A stretch of 58,437 nt of DNA from Pseudomonas fluorescens (GTDB lineage Bacteria; Pseudomonadota; Gammaproteobacteria; Pseudomonadales; Pseudomonadaceae). Positions 51,046 to 58,437 of this stretch are shown here, piece by piece (position 1 is the stretch's first letter; each line of letters starts with the position of its first letter). The stretch covers positions 1 through 58,437 of the forward strand of contig NZ_JAGGOG010000028.1 of the NCBI RefSeq assembly GCF_018614655.1, read 5' to 3'. The position numbers were made by a program, and so were the translations under genes. The notes below the pieces were generated by a model that was not told where the DNA came from, did no database searches, and saw only the letters and a list, made by a program, of their open reading frames with translations.

Positions 51046-54019
51046 ATGCCGGTTGGCTTTCTGACCCAGGAGCAACGCGACGGCTTTGGTCGCTACATCG
51101 ATGCGCCCAGCCGTGATGAATTGGAGCGCTACTTTCACCTGAGCGATGAAGACCGTGAAGCCGTTCAGGTACTACGGGGTAACCATAACCGTCTGGGCTA
51201 TGCCGTTCTGCTGACTACCGTCCGCTTCGTGGGCGTTTTGCCGAACAAGCCCGCAGCTGTGCCGGTGGAAGTCCTGCATGTGCTTTGTCGGCAATTGGCA
51301 ATCGCCGACCGTGACTGTCTCGCGCGGTGCGGTATAGCGATCATCGTCGCTGGATACATGCGGCCGATATTCAAGAGCGCTACGGATATCGCCACTTTAC
51401 TGACCTTGGCATTGGCTTTCGTTTGAGCCGATGGCTGTAGGCCCTCTGCTGGACTGGCACTGATCGGCGTGGGGTGCTGTTTGAACGAGCCACCTCGTGG
51501 CTGTTCACAAAGAAAGTCCTATTACCTGGTGTTTCCCAGTTAGAGCGCTTCATTGCCCAACTGCGCAGCCGAGTTGAAGAACGCCTCTGGTACACCTTAG
51601 GGCGCAGCGTGACCGAGTAACAGAGACAGACCTACAAGACTTGCTTCTGGTGGCCGAAGGCACCGCAGTTCCCGACTGGATCAACTACGCTCCGGCCCGG
51701 TGATGGTCAGTGGACCCGCACTGGTTCGGGCGCTGCGTCGGCTAGATGATGTGCGCGGGCTGGGTATTGCCTTGCCGCCAGCGGCACATATCCCATCCAG
51801 CCGCATTGCAGCCCTGGCCCGCTTTGCCAACACCGCCAAGGTCACGGCCATTAATCGACTACCTGGTGGCGTTCGCAGTTTCCCTGGAAGCCAGTGCGCA
51901 CGACGATGTCCTGGAAGTTCTGGAGGCGCTGCTGCACGATATCTTCAACAACGCGGAGAAGGCTGACAAGAAGGCTCGGTTGCGTAGTCTAAAAGACCTG
52001 GATCGCTCGGCGGCAACACTCGCCGCGGCGTGCAAGGTTGTGCAGGATAGCTCAATCAGCGATGACAACCTCCGTGCCCGGCTGTTCAACGACCTGCCTC
52101 GTGTCACGCTGGAGAAAGCTCTGGAGGAGGTCAACACCTTGATTCGACCGGCCAACGATGTGTTTTTACCTCGCTCTGGAGGATCGCTACCGCAGCGTGC
52201 GCCGTTTCCTTCCCGACCTGTTGAAACATATTCGCTTCGGCTTCAGCCCGGCAGGCAAGGGAGTAGCGGCTAGTCTGGGCTGGTTGCAACTGAACCTGCC
52301 TCGTAGGAAGCCGGAGGACGACGCGCCGCAGGAGATCGTGGCCAAGGCTTGGCAGAGGCACATTACCCGCGAAGATGGCTCCCTCGACATGGGTGCCTAT
52401 GTATTTTGCACGCTCGATGCGCTGCGCACCGCCCTACGCCGCCGCGAGTTTTTTTCACCCAGTTGGCGTTATGCCGACCCGCGTATCGGTCTGCTCAATG
52501 GGGCTGAATGGCTGTCAGCACGACCGATCATCTGTCGCTCACTGGGCTTGACCATCGACGCCAAAACCACGTTGGACGCTTTGTCTGCCGAGCTGGATGC
52601 AACTTGGCTGGCAGTCGCCGCTCGTCGCCTGCCCGACAATCCTGCGATCCAGTTGAGCGAGAACACAGAGGGCAAAACCGAGCTGTCCCTCGGGGCGCTG
52701 GACAAGCTGGAGGAGCCGAACTCGCTGTTGCAACTGCGTGCAGCCGTGGCCGACTTGATGCCGCGTGTCGATCTACCGGAAATCCTATTGGAAATCGCCG
52801 CCCGTACCGGTTTCGCTGAAGCCTTCACCCATGTGTCCGAACGCAATGCACGGACTGAGAACCTGGTGACTAGCTTGTGCGCAGTGCCCCTGGGAGGGAC
52901 CTGCAACACCGGTCTGGAGCCATTGATCCGCAACTTCAACCCAGCGCTGCGCCGTGACCGGCTGTCCTGGGTGAGCCAGAACTATCTCCGTGACGACACC
53001 TTGTCAGCAACTAACGCCATTCTGGTGGCTGCGCAGAGCCAACTGGAACTGGCTCAGGTCTGGGGCGGCGGCGAAGTGGCCTCCGCCGATGGCATGCGTT
53101 TTGTCGTGCCGGTGCGCACCGTACATGCCGGTCCCAATCCGAAGTATTTCGGTACCGGACGGGGCGTCACCTGGTACAACCTGATTTCCGATCAGTTCTC
53201 CGGTTTGAACGCCATCACTGCCCGGTACTCTGCGCGACAGCCTGGTATTGCTAGCGGTCGTGCTGGAGCAACAGACCGAGTTGCAGCCAACACAAATCAT
53301 GACCGATACAGGCGCCTACAGCGATGTGGTGTTCGGGCTGTTCCGTCTGCTCGGCTATCACTTCTGCCCGCGCCTAGCCGACGTCGGCGGTACCCGTTTT
53401 TGGCGCACGCGCCCAGAAGCGAATTACGGCAAGCTCAATGGACTTGCCCGCCAATCGGTCAAACTCGACCTAATCGCTGAGCACTGGGACGACTTACTGC
53501 GTCTGGCGGGTTCGCTAAAACTCGGTCGGGTGCCAGCGCCCGGCATCATGCGCACGTTGCAAACGGGGGATCGCCCGACCCGTCTGGCCCAAGCGCTAGC
53601 TGAGTTCGGACGGATCGAGAAAACGTTGCACACGTTGACCTACATCGATGATGAGTCCAAGCGCCGCGCCACCCTGACTCAGCTGAATCGCGGCGAAGGC
53701 CGGCACAGCCTGGCCCGAGCCGTGTTCCATGGCAAACGCGGCGAGCTTCGTCAGCGCTACCGCGAACGTCAGGAGGATCAACTCGGTGCCTGGGGCCTGG
53801 TGGTGAACATCATCGTGCTGTGGAACACCCTCTTACATGACGGCGGCCGTGGAACGGCTAAAGCAGCACGGCTACCCGGTGCTAGACGAAGATCTGGCTC
53901 GGTTGTCGCCGCTGATCTTCGAGCACATCAATATGCTGGGACGGTACTCCTTCGCGGTACCGGAAGAGGTCGCCCGAGGTGAGCTGCGGCCACTGCGTAA
54001 TCCGGACGACGATATTTAG
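51046..54019 (+). pseudogene. tnpA: Tn3-family transposase TnpA, multiply frameshifted
   Basis: The order of a ~990-residue Tn3 transposase is kept over several frames: FLTQEQRDGFGRYIDAPSRD; LDWF-like ends replaced by frame jumps; LIDYLVAFAVSLEASAHDDV; LEDRYRSVRRFLPDLLKHIR; GWLQLNLPRRKPEDDAPQEI; LRDDTLSATNAILVAAQSQL; TWYNLISDQFSGLNAI; TDTGAYSDVVFGLFRLLGYH; FGRIEKTLHTLTYIDDE; LSPLIFEHINMLGRYSF. At least five frame changes, at about 51340, 51600, 51860, 52150, 53220 and 53830. A dead transposase. Confidence 0.85.
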
Positions 54020-54094
54020 GTGCGCAGTGAGGGGCAGTCATGCCCTTTATTAATGAGGGTGGGGCATCCTGGGCGGGACTGATTAGATGTGAGT

Positions 54095-54414
54095 TTACTT
54101 TCGTGAAAACCAGCGTCTCGGCTCATATTGGGTGGGAACACAGCATGTGTGGAGGAAAATACTTACAAATGCTATCCAACCAACTGCATCATTACCTTGA
54201 AGGATAGGTTTTAGTGCAGGGAAAATAATATCATATCCGTATTTCACGGTACTCATATGAAATGATCCAAAAAAATAGTTAGAAATAAACATATAAAAAA
54301 CCATCTCCACTTGAATTTTGCACCAGAAAAAAATCTTGACAAGAAATACAAAGAAGATAGCACTGTCAAAGACAGTACTAGATATGCAATTGAAACTATA
54401 ATATTATTTGTCAT
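54095..54414 (-). pseudogene. Probable T6SS immunity membrane protein, frameshifted
   Basis: ATG 54414 overlaps the stop of the effector gene. The first frame reads MTNNIIVSIAYLVLSLTVLS, then FFICLFLTIFLDHF and stops. After a frame change near 54253 the sense continues STVKYGYDIIFPALKPILQG and DAVGWIAFVSIFLHTCC. Three hydrophobic segments and the tight coupling to the DUF4225 effector suggest the cognate immunity protein. AT-rich like the effector. Confidence 0.55.
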
Positions 54415-55022
54415 TGCCCTTGTACTCCAGGTACATTGATCTACCTGTCACGCTATCGCCAACCCCTTCAAATATAAGCGCACTACTGCCCATTACCTTA
54501 TACGACCTTATATAATCAGTATTTATATATCTATATAGACGCCAAGCATCTGGCTTTAATACCATTCTCCCGACGCCATAGGCAGAAAGTCCTAAGTCAA
54601 CAGTACCATAAGCCATATTCCCTTCAAGTGCACCGCCTCCGAGTAGTTTAGCGTCCTCCTGATAAACCTTCCTGACGGGGCCTTGGGTGTCAGAGCGATT
54701 TTCTAAGAGGTTACGTCCGTTCTCATAGAGATTGTTAGCGCCATGGGCCATCATGGGGGCACCTGCGAATAGGCACAGCGTACCGGCTGAGCCGTAGCAG
54801 ATTCCGGCCCCTGTTGCAATTTGAAATGCCCCGGCTATTGCTCCCACGCCTTTTTGAGCAATCTCAAATGACTGGCTCAGCAGACTGCTCTGTTCATTTT
54901 TGAGGTCCTGTAGGCCCTGCTCAGGGCTTTTTTTGCCCTGCGAGACATCATTAACAATGCTTTTGGCATAATAAGCGACTTCGCGGTTGAATTGTAAACG
55001 CAGCGTGCCGTCTTTGATGTAT

Positions 55023-55026
55023 CTAA
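55023..55026. repeat. Target-site duplication CTAA (left)
   Basis: The 4 bases left of the IS5-family element equal those at its right (56237-56240). CTAA fits the YTAR target preference of the IS5 subgroup. Removing the IS and one copy restores the effector reading frame. Confidence 0.88.
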
Positions 55027-56236
55027 GGAGACGCTGCAAAAATAGCCAACCGTCCCCACCCTTGGCACACTGAGCACCCAACCAGCCCCCTCTCCGTGAG
55101 CCTTGTTACGCACGTGCAGAAGTCCTTCTCCGAACTCGAATACACCGGCAAGAAAAAGCAGACTCGTCGCGATCGCTTCTTGGCTGACCTCGAACAGCTG
55201 GTGCCCTGGGCACAACTGGAGGCGCAAGTGGTTCCGTTCTATAGCGACACCACAGGCAAGCGCGGGCGCCCTGCAATTGGGTTGTCGCGCATGCTGCGCA
55301 TGTATGTCGTGCAGCAGTGTTTCGGTTTCTCCGATGAAGGTACCGAAGATGCCGTCTACGACAGCCAGGCCATTCGTGGTTTTATCGGCATCGACCTGGG
55401 CCGTGAGTCGGCACCGGATGCCACCACCTTGCTGCGATTTCGCCGTTTGCTGGAAACCCATCAGCTGACGCGAGTGCTGTTTGCAACGATTAACCAGCAT
55501 CTGGCCAGCCAGGGTCTGCTGCTCAAGGAAGGCACCATCGTCGATGCCACCCTGATCGCCGCGCCGCCCTCAGTCAAGAACCGAGAAGGCAAGCGCGATC
55601 CTGAGATGCATCAGGCTAAAAAAGGCAATCAGTGGCACTTCGGGATGAAGGCCCACATTGGTGTCGACGCCACGTCGGGGCTGGTACACAGCTTGGTAGG
55701 GACGGCCGCCAACGTGGCGGATATCACCCAGGTCGACCAGTTGCTGCACGGTGCCGAAACCTATGTTTCGGGTGACGCTGGATACACCGGTGCGGCCAAG
55801 CGACTGGAGCATGCTGAACGAGACGTTATCTGGTCGATTGCAGCACGGCCGAGCAGTTACCAGCACCACGGCAAAGGCAGCTTGCTGTTCCGGGTCAAGC
55901 GCAAGATCGAATACGCCAAGGCGCAACTGCGTGCCAAGGTCGAGCATCCCTTCCAGGTGATCAAGGTGCGTGTCAATCATCGAAAGGTTCGCTACCGTGG
56001 ACTGGAAAAGAATACGGCGCAGTTGTTCAGTCTGTTTGGGTTGGCCAATCTGATGCTGGCCAAGCGGTATTTGCAACGGGCGGCGGGATAAATCCGTCTG
56101 AAAGGCGAGGCTGGCCCGCAAATCAGCAAAATGAGGGCAGAAATCGGCCCCAGAAACGCAGAATAAGGCCGATGGGTTGAAAAAAACGGCTTGAAAATGG
56201 AGGACGGCGAGAAAGGGTTAATTGTTCAGCGTCTCC
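55027..56236 (+). mobile_element. Complete IS5-family insertion sequence (1210 bp)
   Basis: Terminal inverted repeats start GGAGACGCTG (55027-55036) and end CAGCGTCTCC (56227-56236). One transposase gene lies inside, and flanking CTAA repeats prove insertion by transposition. Two other fragments of the same or a very close element lie at 32168-32384 and 36860-37035. Confidence 0.9.
55096..56091 (+). CDS. IS5-family transposase
   Basis: A 331-residue DDE transposase: SELEYTGKKKQTRRDRFLAD, RMYVVQQCFGFSDEGTEDAV, IVDATLIAAPPSVKNREGKR with the first Asp, YVSGDAGYTGAAKRLEHAER with the second Asp, and KAQLRAKVEHPFQVIKVR with the Glu. The length and motifs are complete, so it may still be active. 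The start was taken at GTG 55096; an internal start near MQKSF-like sequence is possible. Confidence 0.9.
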   Translation: MSLVTHVQKSFSELEYTGKKKQTRRDRFLADLEQLVPWAQLEAQVVPFYSDTTGKRGRPAIGLSRMLRMYVVQQCFGFSDEGTEDAVYDSQAIRGFIGIDLGRESAPDATTLLRFRRLLETHQLTRVLFATINQHLASQGLLLKEGTIVDATLIAAPPSVKNREGKRDPEMHQAKKGNQWHFGMKAHIGVDATSGLVHSLVGTAANVADITQVDQLLHGAETYVSGDAGYTGAAKRLEHAERDVIWSIAARPSSYQHHGKGSLLFRVKRKIEYAKAQLRAKVEHPFQVIKVRVNHRKVRYRGLEKNTAQLFSLFGLANLMLAKRYLQRAAG

Positions 56237-56336
56237 CTAACACCCAATGTGCTGGCTTGGCTTCCAAGTTTTCCAGCCGTGGCACTGACCATCCAGTAGT
56301 CACAGCTACCAGGCATGCAACTTTCGTTTGTTGGTT

Positions 56337-56823
56337 TCATTCGTTATTTCCCCACGTACTATATCCGCTGGTGCCAGCAGAGTGGTGGGTCCACGTGATA
56401 TCTCGGTAACGGATGGCAACATGCTCTTGCGGTTCGGCGTCGTTCTGCACAATAGCGTGGGGCATTTCAAGTGTCAGGTCAGCAATAATTCCACCATTGA
56501 TCGAGATAGAATAGAATTTTTCCTGCAGGCCAAAAGAAGAAACGCGATAAAAACTGATGGTACAGTTTATTTCTTCTCTAGATGAGAGCGCTTGAGCCAG
56601 AAGCGGAGAGGACTTATCAACGTTTTTAGGTTATGATAATTGGATGATGTGTTGGTTTATTAATATTTCCGACATTGGCCATATTATGGCTGCAAGACAG
56701 CACCATGATTTCGTCCGCATGCCCTGTCTGACACTTGTTGCCAATAGAATCTTGGGTTGAACAACCCGCCGAAATCAGTCCTTGAGCCTTGCCGGTGATG
56801 GTCATGTAACCGTGGTTAGCCAT
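56337..56823 (-). pseudogene. hcp: Hcp-family T6SS tube protein, one-base frameshift
   Basis: From ATG 56823 (AAGGAG nine bases ahead): MANHGYMTITGKAQGLISAG, SIGNKCQTGHADEIMVLSCS. An extra T near 56628 produces stops; without it the text continues KNVDKSSPLLAQALSSREEI, FYSISINGGIIADLTLEMPH and RYRDITWTHHSAGTSGYSTW, ending after 161 codons. Hcp forms the inner tube of the type VI apparatus and carries small effectors. The stop overlaps the ATG of the DUF4225 gene. No other T6SS structural gene is in the window. Confidence 0.88.
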
Positions 56824-57033
56824 ACGTGACACTCCTTTTTAGTCAGTCGGACATCCTATTGCAAGGGTTTCAGTCGCGCTGTAGGCAGTTGTCGAAAATC
56901 TTTACGGAATATTTCTAGCTTAGGTCTGCCGGCTATCGGCGGTTCGGTGAAAGACCCGGTCAGGTAAGTCTGTGGTCAGGTCGCGAAACCAGGTTGTCCA
57001 AGCTTGAGTGCACTTTCTGCTTCGCCGGTCCTC

Positions 57034-57160
57034 CTGACCGAGATCAGTCAAGAGGCCGAGATGCGCAATTGTTTTATCGAGGCGGATGCCTGGGAAGAGG
57101 GCTCTGAGCGGAGGTGGTAGGGCTTACGTTGGTTTTTGGTTCCACTGCTCCCCAAACCCC
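57034..57160. repeat. Right long terminal inverted repeat of the transposon
   Basis: Complement of 49284-49408. It contains an undamaged 3' end of the small transposon gene (TEISQEAEMRNCFIEADAWE, then EGSERRW and stop). The segment 56824-57033 before it holds no gene. Confidence 0.88.
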
Positions 57161-57321
57161 AGTTACGGCACGAGAGCTACATCGATTCCTGGCTCAGTCT
57201 GCTCAAGGCAGACAAACGCGCGATCTTTCGCGCCAGTGGTCATGCCCGAAGCGCCTCAAAGTACTTGCGTAATGTGGAGCAGCAATTGAAGCCAGCGATC
57301 TTCGATGCTCACCCTGCATGA
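57161..57321 (+). pseudogene. ardC: ArdC-like antirestriction protein, C-terminal part
   Basis: The frame reads LRHESYIDSWLSLLKADKRA, IFRASGHARSASKYLRNVEQ and ends LKPAIFDAHPA-stop. The W-L-x-x-L-K-x-D-K-R-A-I-F block is the conserved end of ArdC/zincin antirestriction proteins. It directly follows the transposon end and belongs to the N-terminal part at 48733-49284. Confidence 0.85.
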
Positions 57322-57377
57322 ACGGTGAGGTTTAACCTCCACTATGCAGAGACTCACTGTTACAGAGGCTTCACTGG

Positions 57378-57402
57378 GCCCGACGCACGTTGGGCTTTTT
57401 TT
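57378..57402 (+). terminator. Terminator downstream of the ardC remnant
   Basis: GCCCGACG, short loop, CGTTGGGC (one G-T pair), then TTTTTTT. It lies 56 bases after the ardC stop and was probably its terminator. The rest of 57322-57696 holds no gene I can recognise. Confidence 0.7.
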
Positions 57403-57696
57403 GCCTCATGCCAAAGACCTCCTGGAGCGGCACGTTGCCACAGCTGATCACATGCCCAAGGAAGCGCTCTTCGATGTGTAGATCATACGCCATCCGGTTA
57501 CGACGAGCAGTTCTGTTCAGTTAGTAATCAATCCGTTACAACCAGCCTACTGCGCGGCATGTAGAGTTTTATCCACAGATCTACACACGTTTTTCGTGGA
57601 CAACTTCAATCTGTCGCAACGGACATCCATCCCCGATCGACTCTACCGACTGAGGGCCATTTGGGGAGCGTGACTATCCGACAAGATACCGCTGGC

Positions 57697-57903
57697 TCAG
57701 TCGTCCAGGTGTTCCGCTAGAAAGCCAACCAGTTCGAGTGGGCTTTGGCTGTCGATCACCTTGTAGATCAGATCACGCTTACTGCGCGGCAACTTCTTGA
57801 CCACGCTCTTCGCCGAAGCCCTGACGGCTTCGTCGGTTCCATGGATACGTGCCGCGAGCAGCAGCACAAGCGTGGCGTCAGTGAGGTTCATGGCAAGACT
57901 CAA
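57697..57903 (-). CDS. Small ICE protein of unknown function
   Basis: A 68-residue helical protein: MNLTDATLVLLLAARIHGTD, AKSVVKKLPRSKRDLIYKVI and LELVGFLAEHLDD. The start could be the second Met (residue 5). It resembles small conserved proteins of Pseudomonas ICEs, but I know no function. It stands alone. Confidence 0.6.
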   Translation of the reverse strand: MSLAMNLTDATLVLLLAARIHGTDEAVRASAKSVVKKLPRSKRDLIYKVIDSQSPLELVGFLAEHLDD

Positions 57904-58099
57904 AAAATATGCGGCGCAGTGTACCGACTACGTGGGAGGTTCTTATTTCCCTAGTTTAGCAGGAGCTATGGCCTAATTCTTTCCTGGGGATTGCGGGGCA
58001 TAGCGGGATGAAACAGGCGGGGTGGGTCTAGCAAGATAGATGAACGAGCCCACGAAAGACAGTGGACTTGTCCCTTCAAAACCGGACACCAACTCCCCG

Positions 58100-58437
58100 T
58101 TAAATTGATACCACTGCCAAGCGCCTGATCTCCACCGGTGAACGATAGTTCAAGGCGCTATGCGGAAGCTGCTCATTGTAATGCTCGAAGGCAATGGCCA
58201 GGTTACGTAGCGCCCGTTCTCGATCCAGCATGGGCATGTGCGCCACGTCATCACGCTTGATCGTCTTCACAAAACTCTCGGCCATGCCGCGGCTCTGCGG
58301 GCTGCGCACCGGGGTAGTCACCGGCTGCAAGCCGATCTGTCGAGCAAACAGGCGTATCTGTTCGGCGGTGTACGCCGAGCCGTTGTCGCTGAGCCATTGA
58401 ACTGGCGTGGTGGGCAGTTGATCACCAAAACGCTTCT
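58100..58437 (-). CDS. IS3-family transposase (orfB), partial at window edge
   Basis: The C-terminal part of an integrase-core transposase: VQWLSDNGSAYTAEQIRLFA, TPVRSPQSRGMAESFVKTIK, LDRERALRNLAIAFEHYNEQ, PHSALNYRSPVEIRR. The gene continues beyond the right edge. The element end probably lies near 58065-58090 (GGACTTGTCCC then CCGGACACC). No second copy is seen in the window. Confidence 0.88.
   Translation of the reverse strand, partial: KRFGDQLPTTPVQWLSDNGSAYTAEQIRLFARQIGLQPVTTPVRSPQSRGMAESFVKTIKRDDVAHMPMLDRERALRNLAIAFEHYNEQLPHSALNYRSPVEIRRLAVVSI

Larger units (their letters stand above)
54404..56340 (-). pseudogene. DUF4225 T6SS effector gene split by an IS5 element
   Basis: Codons 56340-56237 (MKPTNESCMPGSCDYWMVSA... 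to STLGV) and 55026-54404 (RYIKDGTLRLQFNREVAYYA, IVNDVSQGKKSPEQGL, GAIAGAFQIATGAGICYGSA, APMMAHGANNLYENGRNLLE) join exactly in frame when the IS (55027-56236) and one CTAA copy are removed, giving 240 codons. The glycine-rich membrane-like middle and the position directly after hcp fit DUF4225-type toxin cargo of type VI secretion. Disrupted by the IS. Confidence 0.8.
49284..57160. mobile_element. Tn3-family transposon with T6SS and TA cargo
   Basis: The 7.88-kb unit starts GGGGTTTGGGGAGCAGTGGA and ends with the complement, and its last ~125 bases at each side are near-identical inverted repeats (49284-49408, 57034-57160). It contains resolvase relics, a RHH/PIN pair, a broken Tn3 transposase and an hcp-effector-immunity set with an IS5 element inside. 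The outer flanks are two parts of one ardC gene. The 5-base flanks (TTTTA and AGTTA) differ and ~80 ardC codons are missing, so an adjacent deletion probably removed the target duplication. Confidence 0.85.

Noticed and set aside
54877..55500. 207-codon minus-strand frame across the IS5 left end
   Set aside because: It is the antisense of the IS5 transposase joined to effector sequence; not a gene.
49284..57160. 5-bp target duplication for the Tn3-family element
   Set aside because: Flanks are TTTTA and AGTTA; they do not match, and missing ardC codons point to an adjacent deletion.
1..58437. CRISPR arrays, tRNA/rRNA genes, ICE attachment sites
   Set aside because: I looked for regularly spaced repeats and tRNA-like cloverleafs and saw none; no integrase is present, so both ICE ends lie outside.

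Overview
The window looks like the interior of a large integrative and conjugative element (ICE) of the PFGI-1/ICEclc type from a Pseudomonas. The diagnostic content is a split G-type conjugation (T4SS) gene set in the order known for these elements, a RadC-like protein, a DUF3577 replication-type protein, a MOBH TraI relaxase and a DUF3742 protein. No integrase, tRNA or attachment site is visible, so both ICE ends lie outside the window. No RNA gene or CRISPR array was seen. Family names are from memory of the families and were not checked by search.

Layout. 0-3 kb: an AT-rich non-coding stretch, a wrecked OmpR-type response regulator, then two small ICE genes behind GC-rich leaders. 3.2-8.8 kb: transfer module 1 (PilL lipoprotein, PilP-like protein, thioredoxin-like protein, lytic transglycosylase, TraD, membrane protein). 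8.9-11.9 kb: cargo and debris (a phosphoethanolamine-transferase-like membrane enzyme, an IS256 relic, a broken AAA ATPase). 12.1-19.6 kb: transfer module 2 (RAQPRD protein through the TraC-type ATPase). 20-21.3 kb: RadC-like protein and a DUF1778/GNAT toxin-antitoxin pair. 21.6-36.6 kb: a triterpenoid/sterol-type gene cluster littered with insertion-sequence relics. 38.5-45.9 kb: a methyltransferase, transfer module 3 (TIGR03756, TIGR03755, small membrane protein, TraG), DUF3742 and TraI. 46-48 kb: a decayed second TraC and a zeta-toxin-like pair. 48.7-57.3 kb: an ardC antirestriction gene split by a 7.9-kb Tn3-family transposon. That transposon carries a RHH/PIN toxin-antitoxin pair and a type VI secretion hcp-effector-immunity set, and the effector is itself interrupted by an IS5-family element. 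The right edge holds part of an IS3-family transposase.

The most interesting system is the cluster at 21.6-36 kb. It encodes an isopentenyl-diphosphate isomerase fused to a squalene/phytoene-synthase domain, a coniferyl-aldehyde-dehydrogenase-type ALDH, an FAD monooxygenase, a CYP51-like P450, a sterol C-24 methyltransferase-like enzyme with all four classical SMT regions, a truncated squalene-epoxidase-like flavoprotein, and a cyclase with the oxidosqualene-cyclase motif DCTAE instead of the squalene-hopene-cyclase DXDDTA. Read together, they suggest isoprenoid units to squalene to oxidosqualene to a cyclised, demethylated and side-chain-methylated sterol-like product. A mobile sterol-type pathway in Pseudomonas would be very unusual. 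About 370 bp of ICE sequence is duplicated on both sides of the cluster, which marks it as an insertion. Several parts are damaged (the epoxidase-like fragment, a Nudix gene, many IS relics), so current function is uncertain.
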